From NCBI GenBank assembly GCA_938073925.1, contig CALJGH010000082.1, positions 1-5,552 of the forward strand: a stretch of 5,552 nucleotides of DNA, given 5' to 3'. The notes under the pieces are model-generated. The model was not told the origin of the DNA and searched no databases. It saw only the letters and a list, made by a program, of their open reading frames with translations. The stretch is from an uncultured Nitrospinaceae bacterium. Its GTDB lineage: Bacteria > Nitrospinota > Nitrospinia > Nitrospinales > VA-1. A program made the position numbers and the translations under genes. Shown one piece after another: positions 1 through 5,493 of this stretch. Position 1 is the first letter of the stretch; each line of letters starts with the position of its first letter.

Positions 1-66
1 GCCTTCTTTAAGTTTGGGATTTTTGTTTCTGAACCCAAATTGGAACGTATCTTTGAGTTAAAGTAA
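1..66 (+). CDS. Possible C-terminal end of a gene entering from the left
   Basis: Frame 1 is open from the window edge to TAA at 64-66, directly followed by a second in-frame TAA at 67-69. It gives 21 residues ending SEPKLERIFELK. This stretch is clearly less AT-rich than the DNA after the stop, and the doubled stop fits a true gene end. The fragment is too short to identify, and a second frame is also open over much of it, so chance cannot be excluded. It has no recognisable motif. If real, the gene starts outside the window and runs in the same direction as the cytochrome cluster. Confidence 0.35.
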   Translation, partial: AFFKFGIFVSEPKLERIFELK

Positions 67-174
67 TAACTTTTTTGGCCACTTCACTAATTAATTGCAC
101 TTTTCCTGCCAAAATTAAAGTAAACCATTATTTTGGTTATCATATAAAAACCCTTAAAAGGTTCAGAAACAAAA
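21..174. repeat. Perfect 15-bp inverted repeat, arms 124 bp apart
   Basis: TTTTGTTTCTGAACC at 21-35 is the exact reverse complement of GGTTCAGAAACAAAA at 160-174; the match stops at both ends of each arm. The left arm lies in the possible gene tail 1-66 and the right arm in non-coding DNA. A perfect 15-mer pair within 350 bp is unlikely by chance even in AT-rich DNA. It could be the ends of a small non-autonomous element, a long-range RNA stem at the 3' end of the upstream transcript, or paired protein-binding sites. The interval has no coding content, and I did not find a flanking target-site duplication. Confidence 0.6.
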
Positions 175-404
175 CATATGAAATTTAAAGCCAATTGATC
201 GCTGTCAAATTGAAATAATAGTTCTGACATTAAAAATACTTAATACCAGATTAACATTAATTTAATCCGTCTAGCGTATTCTGCACTTCAATTATGAGAA
301 ACTTAAATAGTAGCTTTCTATTTTTTATAAAGTCATTAATAACTAAGATAAATTAAAAAAATCTGGGTAATATATTGAGCTTAAACATAAAAAGGGGCGT
401 TTTC
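67..404. other. AT-rich non-coding region upstream of the DUF1566 gene
   Basis: No frame of useful length is open on either strand here, and the DNA is strongly AT-rich. It holds the right arm of a 15-bp inverted repeat (160-174), a smaller hairpin candidate (CCAAAAT at 109-115 with ATTTTGG at 130-136, 14-nt loop) and an imperfect inverted repeat around 192-212. The only promoter-like sequence near the next gene is weak (TTAAAT 303-308, 17 nt, TATAAA 326-331). In DNA this rich in A and T such matches are common by chance. I see no tRNA, CRISPR or insertion-sequence gene in it. Confidence 0.6.
303..331 (+). promoter_or_regulatory. Weak sigma70-like promoter candidate
   Basis: TTAAAT (303-308) and TATAAA (326-331) are spaced by 17 nt, which would start transcription near 338 and leave a leader of about 65 nt before the GTG at 405. 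The -10 is good (5 of 6) but the -35 is poor (3 of 6), and the surroundings are AT-rich enough to produce such matches by chance. Confidence 0.22.
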
Positions 405-905
405 GTGTTTTCAAAAGCTTTTGTATACATTTTCTCTTACGTCTTGCTGGTTTTACTTTCCTTTCCAAGTTTGATTTGGGCCGAACCTTTTAGAGATAAT
501 AATAATGGCACCGTTATCGATGAAGGTACTGGATTAGTTTGGCAAAAAGGCGATTCCTTCCACGATCTAAAAAAAGGATTGAATTGGTACGATGCTCTCG
601 AATATGTCACTTTAAAAAATTCCCAAAAATTTGCCGGATACGATGATTGGCGGTTGCCCACACTAAATGAGTTGAACAATTTATGGCAATCATCCGGAAC
701 AATAAAAAGTAAAGATGATGAAACTCTGGGCCTGGCTCCCGAATTCCAAAAAGGCGGTAGTTATTATATTTGGACAGGAGAAGAAAGAGGCCTGGACCAC
801 GTCTGGTATTTTGGCTTGGGACAAAAAGAGAATTATTTTAATTTAAAAGATTTGGCAGATTTAGAACAGGGCGCAAAAATGGTTCGACAGCGTGACGCCC
901 AATAA
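405..905 (+). CDS. Exported DUF1566 (Lcl C-terminal-like) domain protein
   Basis: The protein has 166 aa. Residues 1-26 form a signal peptide: a Lys-bearing start, a hydrophobic core (YVLLVLLSF) and a cleavage-type end at LIWA/EP. The rest is one DUF1566 domain. It has the usual opening F-R-D-N-N-N-G-T-V-I-D and TGLVWQKG (residues 29-49), then WYDALEYV (61-68), the hallmark GYDDWRLPTLNEL (78-90), Y-I-W-T-G (121-125) and the closing MVRQRD (159-164), so the domain is complete. The family is widespread in secreted and surface proteins; its biochemical role is not established. GTG at 405 is chosen because AAAGGGG (391-397) precedes it by 7 nt. An in-frame TTG at 375 would add 10 residues but has only a weak GGG upstream. 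It is the first gene of a same-strand row of exported proteins, 105 nt before the cytochrome gene, which hints at a shared envelope role but does not prove one. Confidence 0.85.
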   Translation: MFSKAFVYIFSYVLLVLLSFPSLIWAEPFRDNNNGTVIDEGTGLVWQKGDSFHDLKKGLNWYDALEYVTLKNSQKFAGYDDWRLPTLNELNNLWQSSGTIKSKDDETLGLAPEFQKGGSYYIWTGEERGLDHVWYFGLGQKENYFNLKDLADLEQGAKMVRQRDAQ

Positions 906-907
906 CA

Positions 908-981
908 CGAGTGGCAGAAAACTGTAATTTTCAGTCAGCCATAAAGGATTTCGCACATAAGAGGCAAAATCCTTCCACTCG
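908..981 (+). promoter_or_regulatory. Foldable spacer, candidate three-way junction RNA
   Basis: The gap between the DUF1566 gene and the cytochrome gene contains nested complementary arms. CGAGTGG (908-914) pairs with CCACTCG (975-981). Inside it, GAAAA (917-921) pairs with TTTTC (928-932), and AAGGATTT (944-951) pairs with AAATCCTT (967-974). The last stem abuts the outer stem directly at 974/975, so the two could stack. No T-run follows, so it is not a standard intrinsic terminator. The fold ends 17 nt before the ribosome binding site at 998-1005 and could act as a leader element, processing site or mRNA stabiliser. The complementarity is seen; the fold and function are inferred. Confidence 0.45.
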
Positions 982-997
982 TTACAATGGTTAACCG

Positions 998-1005
998 TAA
1001 GGAGA
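998..1005 (+). promoter_or_regulatory. Ribosome binding site that sets the cytochrome start at 1011
   Basis: TAAGGAGA lies 5 nt before ATG 1011. The in-frame ATG at 987 has no such site and would put eight extra, highly charged residues before the signal peptide. The 1011 start is therefore strongly preferred. Confidence 0.85.
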
Positions 1006-1010
1006 GAATA

Positions 1011-2741
1011 ATGAAACCGAACAAAAATTCTTACCTTTTTATATTCGTTTTATTGATAGGGTTTTGCTGGGCCATTCCTACTGCATTTTCTGAAGATACA
1101 CCTATAGATCATGGCTCCATTGGTCATGGTTCAATGGATAATATCGATCACTCTGAACCGTCGGTTGCAGGAGAAGAATATCGAACAGAGCAACCGGATG
1201 CCATGGATCATCGACACATGGATCATGGCGAAAGTGATGGTAGTATTTTCCGAACCAAAGGTGCTCATGATGATATGGGGATGTCGAAACCGGGAGACAT
1301 GAGCAACAAGGCGCTGTTAGCGCGTGGGCGTAACATTTTCATGCATATGTGCGTATTCTGCCATGGTAAAGATGGCAATGGAGGTGGCAGAGCAACCGAA
1401 TATCTCTACCCTTGGCCACGGGATTTCCGAAAAGGAATTTTCAAGTTTCGAACCACACCCACCGGAACCCTGCCGCGTGATGAAGATTTGTATCGAACCA
1501 TTGTAGAAGGTGTACCTGGAACTTCCATGCCGGCTTGGAAAGATGCGTTGACTCCAGAAGACACCTGGGCATTGATCAATCACATAAAAAACTTTTCCGA
1601 CCGTTTTAAAAAAGAGAAACAAGGTGAAAAAATCCTAGCGAAAACCCATCCCGATTCTTCACCTGAATTAATAGAAAAAGGTAAAAATCTTTATCAAGAG
1701 TTGAAATGTAATCGCTGCCATGGCGATTCCTTGAAAGGAGATGGAGAATTATCAGAATCTCTGATGGATGCATGGAAACATGCCGTATTTGTTCACGACA
1801 TTACAAACCCGCAGGCTCTAAAAAGCGGTCATAAACCGGATGATATTTTTCGATCGATCTCTTCAGGTCTTGATGGAACACCAATGCGATCCTACATCGA
1901 CCTTCCTGAAGAAGACCGTTGGGCATTGGTGCATTTCATTCGTTCCAAGTTTTCCAAAAAATTTAAAAAAGCCGAATTTGAAACAGATATCTACTCTTTT
2001 CCAGTTGACTTTAAGTTAAGCACCGACCCGTTCAGCCCGATATGGGAAGGAGTAAAAACTACCAGTTTGGTTTTACGTCCACTCTCTGCCCGACGCGATG
2101 CCGTTGAAATTATAAATGTGGCTTCCGTTAACAATGGAGAACAACTCGCCGTCCGGATCAAATGGAGAGACCCTACTCATGACGCATTTTCTGAATTACA
2201 TTCAGATATATTTCGCGATGGAGTTGCCGTGCAGTTCGCCTTGGGTGCGGTAACACTTCACACTCATGGTCACAATGAACCATTTTTTGGAATGGGAAAC
2301 CGTAGCAAGCCTGTAAATATTTGGCATTGGAAAGCCGGGCTCGAAGAAGTAATTGAAGCCGAAGACGACCTCGAATATGCCGGCGGGGGTGTAGATATGG
2401 ATGCGCTCATTTATGGTGGCATCATGTCTAATCCGGTTTCAAAATTAAATCCAACAGGTGAAAATCCTGTCGAAGAATTGAATGCTGAAGGATTTGGTAC
2501 TATTACTCCCCAACCTCCCGAAAACCAAAATGTCGATGGCTTAGGAGAATGGAAAGACGGCATGTGGACTGTTGTCTTCCTTCGCGATATGCCTAAAACT
2601 GGGAAATGGGATGTGGATTTTGCCAAACGGATTGATCCTGCTCTTATGGCCTTTGCTGTCTGGGATGGGGTTAAAGAAGATCGAAACGGCCGCAAGGTCA
2701 TCAGCGTATGGCAACGTTTAAATATAATTAAACCAAAATAA
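1011..2741 (+). CDS. Exported dihaem cytochrome c fused to an EB_dh-type haem-b domain (DMSO-reductase type II gamma-like)
   Basis: The protein has 576 aa. A signal peptide (1-27, cleavage near AFS/ED) is followed by a His/Met-rich stretch (about 31-98; 7 His, 6 Met). Cytochrome c domain 1 (about 101-196) has CVFCH (114-118) with Met173 in GTSMPAW as likely distal ligand. Domain 2 (about 219-314) has CNRCH (233-237) with Met292 in GTPMRSY. Residues about 338-570 match the ethylbenzene-dehydrogenase haem-b family: KPVNIWHWKAG (433-443), WTVVFLRDM (519-527), FAVWDG (548-553) and GRKVISVW (560-567). By analogy with that family, Met428 and Lys562 are candidate haem-b ligands (inference). Known relatives of this domain are gamma subunits of type II DMSO-reductase-family enzymes, including nitrite oxidoreductase-like ones. 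Fusion to two haem-c domains suggests internal electron relay in the periplasm. No alpha or beta subunit gene is in the window, so the partner is unknown. The next gene starts 60 nt downstream. Confidence 0.85.
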   Translation: MKPNKNSYLFIFVLLIGFCWAIPTAFSEDTPIDHGSIGHGSMDNIDHSEPSVAGEEYRTEQPDAMDHRHMDHGESDGSIFRTKGAHDDMGMSKPGDMSNKALLARGRNIFMHMCVFCHGKDGNGGGRATEYLYPWPRDFRKGIFKFRTTPTGTLPRDEDLYRTIVEGVPGTSMPAWKDALTPEDTWALINHIKNFSDRFKKEKQGEKILAKTHPDSSPELIEKGKNLYQELKCNRCHGDSLKGDGELSESLMDAWKHAVFVHDITNPQALKSGHKPDDIFRSISSGLDGTPMRSYIDLPEEDRWALVHFIRSKFSKKFKKAEFETDIYSFPVDFKLSTDPFSPIWEGVKTTSLVLRPLSARRDAVEIINVASVNNGEQLAVRIKWRDPTHDAFSELHSDIFRDGVAVQFALGAVTLHTHGHNEPFFGMGNRSKPVNIWHWKAGLEEVIEAEDDLEYAGGGVDMDALIYGGIMSNPVSKLNPTGENPVEELNAEGFGTITPQPPENQNVDGLGEWKDGMWTVVFLRDMPKTGKWDVDFAKRIDPALMAFAVWDGVKEDRNGRKVISVWQRLNIIKPK

Positions 2742-2790
2742 CTTTCCCCCTGCGTTATACGAATTTAAAGGGATAATTCTTAACCTCCAC

Positions 2791-2795
2791 CGGAG
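2791..2795 (+). promoter_or_regulatory. Ribosome binding site supporting a TTG start at 2802
   Basis: CGGAG ends 6 nt before TTG 2802. The first in-frame ATG encodes residue 30, after the signal peptide, so starting there would remove the export signal. The TTG start is therefore the sensible one. The 60-nt spacer from the preceding stop shows no terminator hairpin. Confidence 0.65.
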
Positions 2796-2801
2796 TTTCT
2801 T

Positions 2802-4070
2802 TTGAATCTATATCGCACTTTCAGGGTCGGGAGTTTCCTCCTAATTTATTTCCTCACATTCATTCCCTCTATTTTTGCTGCAGAAAAAATGGGTTTGGGG
2901 GAACTCGACCGGTTGATAAAAATCCATAAACCCAAAAAAACAGTTGAAGGTTTTGACGCAACGGTCGGGCCCAAAAAAAGCGTTCAACTTCTTGCCAAAG
3001 GTGAGCCAACTGTTTTTTCGATTCCGGGCTTTAAGGTATACGGTTGCGGAGAATGCCACCGCCCTGATGATCTATTGGATCGTTCAGAAAATCGGATGCG
3101 GCAAACACTGAAGCGTTTAGATTCCATTTTTCCAGATCTTACTCCAGTCCCCCTTAAACAGTTTATTATTCAATCCTGGTCTGGCGAATTGTTGCAACCT
3201 TGGCAATTTGCGCATACAACATTTGATTCCATAAGAATTTCTCCAGCAGCTATCCTTATAGACAGTCGCGTCTATGGAAACGCAACACATCTACATGAGT
3301 CAATTCACTTAACGCAATCCTTTGTCGGCGCTGCCAATGAGTTGGAAGCCTATGGACTGAATATCCGCTCCGATCCGAGATTCTTGATTCTAAATTTTCC
3401 GTATTTTTCTGATATGGTCACGGAATTCTTCCTTCCTGAATTCCCAAAGATTTTAGATAGGTTTTTTGCAAGGCCCATCCGAGAGGATTTGAATATACCA
3501 AAAGAAGTACAATGGTTTTTAATGCCTTTTGATGATGAAAGTCTGAAAAAACTTAAAGAGCAAATAAAAAAGATGGAGCCAATTTTACAGGAGGAGGAAC
3601 GATTAAATCACCAGTTTCCTATTGAAGCTGCTTACCTGGGTGAGCAAACTCGCGATATGTCCTTACTACTCGATATTGCGGCTGCAAAATTATTGCCTTT
3701 ACCAGACTTGAAAGAATTGGAAAGCGAACGTGAAAAAGCATTCTCCATTCTGGCGCAACAGTTTAATAAGCTGGATAACACCCGATTGGGTTATAAAATA
3801 GATCGCAAACGGGAGGCTTTGATGATACTGACTTATAAAATGAATATCAGAGACCCGAGACTACGACTGAGCCTTTATTTCCATTTTTTAAAAAATCGGT
3901 ATGTTGGGCCTGATGGAGAGGTGAATTTGAAAGTCGTAAACGAAGAAGATCTGAAAAAGTTCGTGGAAGAAAAACGTCTTCAAGTCAAGCGAATGATGAA
4001 ATCAAAAAATTTCACTGAGATCGAACGTCAAGGGGCATACAAAATGCTCAAGGACGCAAAAATCCAATAG
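2802..4070 (+). CDS. Exported monohaem c-type protein with HExxH metallopeptidase-like motif
   Basis: The protein has 422 aa and I do not recognise the family. Residues 1-26 are a clear signal peptide (hydrophobic SFLLIYFLTFIPSIFA, cleavage at SIFA/AE). One haem c attachment site, CGECH, is at 82-86. A zinc-protease-like motif HESIH is at 165-169, followed by Glu180 and Glu182 in NELEAYG. The pattern HExxH plus a downstream E(x)EAY recalls gluzincin-type sites with two His and one Glu, but catalysis is not shown. The region after about 245 is charged and helix-rich (Lys/Glu-rich runs at 248-268 and 302-320) and ends with a basic tail. The haem domain is not a standard class I cytochrome c: only one CXXCH and no obvious distal Met motif is seen. 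It probably shares an operon with the dihaem/EB_dh gene 60 nt upstream. Possible roles are a partner redox protein, a maturation protease for the cytochrome, or a structural subunit. Confidence 0.75.
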   Translation: MNLYRTFRVGSFLLIYFLTFIPSIFAAEKMGLGELDRLIKIHKPKKTVEGFDATVGPKKSVQLLAKGEPTVFSIPGFKVYGCGECHRPDDLLDRSENRMRQTLKRLDSIFPDLTPVPLKQFIIQSWSGELLQPWQFAHTTFDSIRISPAAILIDSRVYGNATHLHESIHLTQSFVGAANELEAYGLNIRSDPRFLILNFPYFSDMVTEFFLPEFPKILDRFFARPIREDLNIPKEVQWFLMPFDDESLKKLKEQIKKMEPILQEEERLNHQFPIEAAYLGEQTRDMSLLLDIAAAKLLPLPDLKELESEREKAFSILAQQFNKLDNTRLGYKIDRKREALMILTYKMNIRDPRLRLSLYFHFLKNRYVGPDGEVNLKVVNEEDLKKFVEEKRLQVKRMMKSKNFTEIERQGAYKMLKDAKIQ

Positions 4071-4104
4071 GCTCAGTTGTCCAATGGGCTTAGTATCTAT
4101 TACC

Positions 4105-4121
4105 AGCGGCGGTTCGCCGCT
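4105..4121. terminator. GC-rich hairpin between convergent genes
   Basis: AGCGGCG (4105-4111) and CGCCGCT (4115-4121) form a perfect 7-bp stem with a 3-nt loop, between the end of the HExxH gene and the end of nuoB on the opposite strand. The stem includes two bases of the nuoB stop codon (4120-4122). Neither strand has a strong T-run after the stem, so it would be a weak or factor-assisted bidirectional terminator, or an mRNA 3'-end stabiliser. Confidence 0.45.
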
Positions 4122-4653
4122 AGAGTTTGCTGGGATGTGTTACGAGTGCCGGGCCTTTGACGTGGTCTTCAAGAGTTTCGGCTTGAACCTTATCCTGAAG
4201 TTTCATCAGCGCGTCGATGACCATTTCTGGTCGTGGCGGACAACCTGGAATATAAACATCCACTGGAATCAAGGTATCAATTCCCATCACCGTTGAATAG
4301 TTGTCATAGAATCCGCCGGAGACGGTACATACTCCATACGCTACCACCCATTTTGGTTCTGTCATCTGATTAAAAACTTTTACCAGAATCGGTGCCTGTT
4401 TGTGACTTATAGTTCCCACCACCATGAGCAGGTCTGCCTGCCGGGGTGAGAAACGAGGAAATGCCGCACCCATACGATCCAGATCATACCTTGGACCGGC
4501 AACGGACATAAACTCCATACCGCAACAAGCGGTGATGAAGGGATAGATAAAAAAAGAATATTTTCGTGCCCAGTTGATGGCCTGCGTCATTTGCGTAACG
4601 ATGACATTATTGCCCAGACTCATCTCGGTTTCTGTTCTATATAATCCAGCCAT
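4120..4653 (-). CDS. nuoB: NADH-quinone oxidoreductase subunit B (complex I, N2 cluster subunit)
   Basis: The product has 177 aa, usual for NuoB. This peripheral-arm subunit carries the terminal 4Fe-4S cluster N2, which passes electrons to quinone. All four expected Cys ligands are present: the tandem pair Cys43-Cys44 (TACCGMEF), Cys109 (YGVCTVSGG) and Cys138 (PGCPPRP). Other signature stretches are RYDLDRMG (55-62), SPRQADLLMVVGT (69-81), EPKWVV (99-104) and PVDVYIPG (130-137). ATG 4653 is chosen because GGAG (4664-4661) lies 7 nt before it. An in-frame TTG at 4713 would add 20 residues of no recognisable NuoB character, encoded by AT-rich DNA that looks like a promoter. ATG 4623 is a further, shorter choice. 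The gene stands alone: no nuoA, nuoC or nuoD flanks it, which differs from the usual operon. It may be a second copy or part of a scattered complex I gene set. Confidence 0.93.
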   Translation of the reverse strand: MAGLYRTETEMSLGNNVIVTQMTQAINWARKYSFFIYPFITACCGMEFMSVAGPRYDLDRMGAAFPRFSPRQADLLMVVGTISHKQAPILVKVFNQMTEPKWVVAYGVCTVSGGFYDNYSTVMGIDTLIPVDVYIPGCPPRPEMVIDALMKLQDKVQAETLEDHVKGPALVTHPSKL

Positions 4654-4660
4654 TGAACCG

Positions 4661-4664
4661 CTCC
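4661..4664 (-). promoter_or_regulatory. nuoB ribosome binding site
   Basis: On the minus strand GGAG (4664-4661) precedes ATG 4653 by 7 nt. This favours that start over the upstream TTG at 4713, whose nearest purine-rich sequence is a run of seven G directly next to the codon. Confidence 0.6.
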
Positions 4665-4684
4665 ATGGAAATAAGTGATTACGT

Positions 4685-4713
4685 ATATTAGAATATTTTT
4701 CGAGAAAAACCAA
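4685..4713 (-). promoter_or_regulatory. Candidate nuoB promoter
   Basis: Reading the minus strand, TTGGTT (4713-4708) and TAATAT (4690-4685) are spaced by 17 nt. This would start transcription near 4678 and give a leader of about 25 nt before ATG 4653. Both boxes are partial matches (3 of 6 and 4 of 6). A competing candidate lies further upstream on the same strand: TTGTAA (4765-4760) with TATTCT (4741-4736), spacing 18. Which of them is used cannot be decided from sequence alone. Confidence 0.3.
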
Positions 4714-4742
4714 CCCCCCCAGTCCTTGCCCGGAGAGAATAG

Positions 4743-4784
4743 GTCAATGGACGCAAAGCTTACAAATATCTTTGCCTCTTTGAC
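4743..4784. other. Two-tier hairpin in the divergent intergenic region
   Basis: GTCAA (4743-4747) pairs with TTGAC (4780-4784). Inside it, GCAAAG (4753-4758) pairs with CTTTGC (4770-4775), with a small internal loop between the two stems and an 11-nt end loop. It lies upstream of the predicted rightward promoter, so on the plus strand it would be transcribed only from a promoter further left. On the minus strand it could be part of a longer nuoB leader. It may equally be a DNA-level operator. It contains ACGCAAAGC, which resembles part of the c-di-GMP-I riboswitch core, but the rest of that riboswitch is not seen. Confidence 0.35.
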
Positions 4785-4791
4785 TCTGGAT

Positions 4792-4822
4792 CGCCAGCAC
4801 TGCCACCCAAGCTAGTGGGGCG
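4792..4822. other. GC-rich hairpin in the divergent intergenic region
   Basis: CCAC (4803-4806) pairs with GTGG (4815-4818) around an 8-nt loop. CGCC (4792-4795) can extend the stem with GGCG (4819-4822), leaving a 7-nt bulge on the left. A shifted register (CCCA with TGGG) is also possible. It lies just upstream of the -35 box at 4831, where an operator or the end of a transcript from the left could sit. No T-run follows, so I do not call it a terminator. Confidence 0.3.
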
Positions 4823-4830
4823 GAATAACC

Positions 4831-4860
4831 TTGAGGGATTTAGGGTAAGCGGTGTATAAT
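4831..4860 (+). promoter_or_regulatory. Sigma70-type promoter for the LRR gene
   Basis: TTGAGG (4831-4836; 4 of 6) and a perfect TATAAT (4855-4860) are spaced by 18 nt. Transcription would begin near 4867, giving a leader of about 80 nt before ATG 4948. The leader contains a hairpin candidate: TCAGGTC (4899-4905) with GACCTTGA (4920-4927), one bulged T, ending 6 nt before the GGAG at 4934-4937. This is the best promoter match in the window. Confidence 0.6.
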
Positions 4861-4947
4861 TAAATATGCCCGGAAACGTGTATTGATAAATTAAGAAATC
4901 AGGTCGGTCCATGCGTACAGACCTTGAATGCTTGGAGAAAAAGGAAA

Positions 4948-5493
4948 ATGGATTACAGTGGCAACAAAACAGCAGTAGGGCAGGATCGTGCGATATCGGA
5001 GACGGAGTCCATTGTCAGCATGAATTTGAGCAAAGACGGGAAAACTCTTGATCTTACAGCAACTTACCTCAAGGAGTATGGGGCAAAAGATATCTCTATG
5101 ATGGAATCGCTGAGACCTTTAACAACTCTCGCATTTGGCACCAACCTTTGTGGTGCTAAAGGTGCTAGATGGCTGGCACAGTCTGAAGTGCTGGTCAATC
5201 TGACCTCCCTCAACCTGTTTTACAATAAGATCGGCAATGAAGGCCTCAAATACATTGCTATCTCAGACAATCTGTTGAGCTTACAGAACTTGGTGGTCAC
5301 GGATAACGAGATAACCGATGAAGGCGCACTCACTTTAGCCAAGTTTTTGCCACTTTTCACCAATCTGGTGCGACTCGACCTTCGCCTCAATCGGATAAAA
5401 GAAGAAGGAAAAATTATCTTGAAAGAAGCGCAAAAAATGTCCTCCGTCAAACACCTGCTGCTGGACAAAGTCGAAGGCTTCCAAGTCAAATAA
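4948..5493 (+). CDS. Small cytoplasmic leucine-rich-repeat protein (ribonuclease-inhibitor-like LRR)
   Basis: The product has 181 aa, with no signal peptide or membrane segment. After a polar N-terminus (1-50) there are about four repeats of 27-28 residues: about 55-81, 82-108, 109-136 and 137-164, plus a partial one (165-178). The best-kept pattern is L-x-x-L-x-L-x-x-N-x-I-x-x-E/D-G, as in LTSLNLFYNKIGNEG and LVRLDLRLNRIKEEG. This is the ribonuclease-inhibitor (LRR_6) type, a curved scaffold for protein binding; the partner is unknown. ATG 4948 is chosen: GGAG at 4934-4937 is 10 nt upstream, and AAGGA (4941-4945) is closer than ideal. An in-frame TTG at 4924 would add 8 residues. The gene diverges from nuoB and has its own promoter, so it is probably a single-gene unit. 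Nothing ties it to the cytochrome cluster. Confidence 0.8.
   Translation: MDYSGNKTAVGQDRAISETESIVSMNLSKDGKTLDLTATYLKEYGAKDISMMESLRPLTTLAFGTNLCGAKGARWLAQSEVLVNLTSLNLFYNKIGNEGLKYIAISDNLLSLQNLVVTDNEITDEGALTLAKFLPLFTNLVRLDLRLNRIKEEGKIILKEAQKMSSVKHLLLDKVEGFQVK

Noticed and set aside
1053..1069. Lipoprotein signal in the dihaem protein (Cys19 near the end of the hydrophobic core)
   Set aside because: The residue before Cys is Phe, which does not fit a lipobox (G, A or S expected). A standard signal peptidase I site follows instead.
1317..1622. Open frame of 101 codons on the minus strand
   Set aside because: It lies wholly inside the first cytochrome c domain of the plus-strand gene, which has clear motifs. 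It has no ribosome binding site or domain of its own.
2411..2701. Open frame of 96 codons on the minus strand
   Set aside because: It is antisense to the EB_dh-type domain and has no supporting start signal or motif.
4084..4296. Open frame of 70 codons on the plus strand
   Set aside because: It is antisense to nuoB, whose conserved motifs settle the strand. The translation has no recognisable features.
4751..4759. c-di-GMP-I (GEMM) riboswitch suggested by ACGCAAAGC
   Set aside because: The upstream GGCAAACC segment and the closing AGC-GGG-TTACC-like strand are not found in the right order, and the predicted promoter lies downstream of it.
4911..5054. 47-codon plus-strand frame starting at ATG 4911
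   Set aside because: It overlaps the LRR gene in another frame, lacks a ribosome binding site and has low-quality composition.
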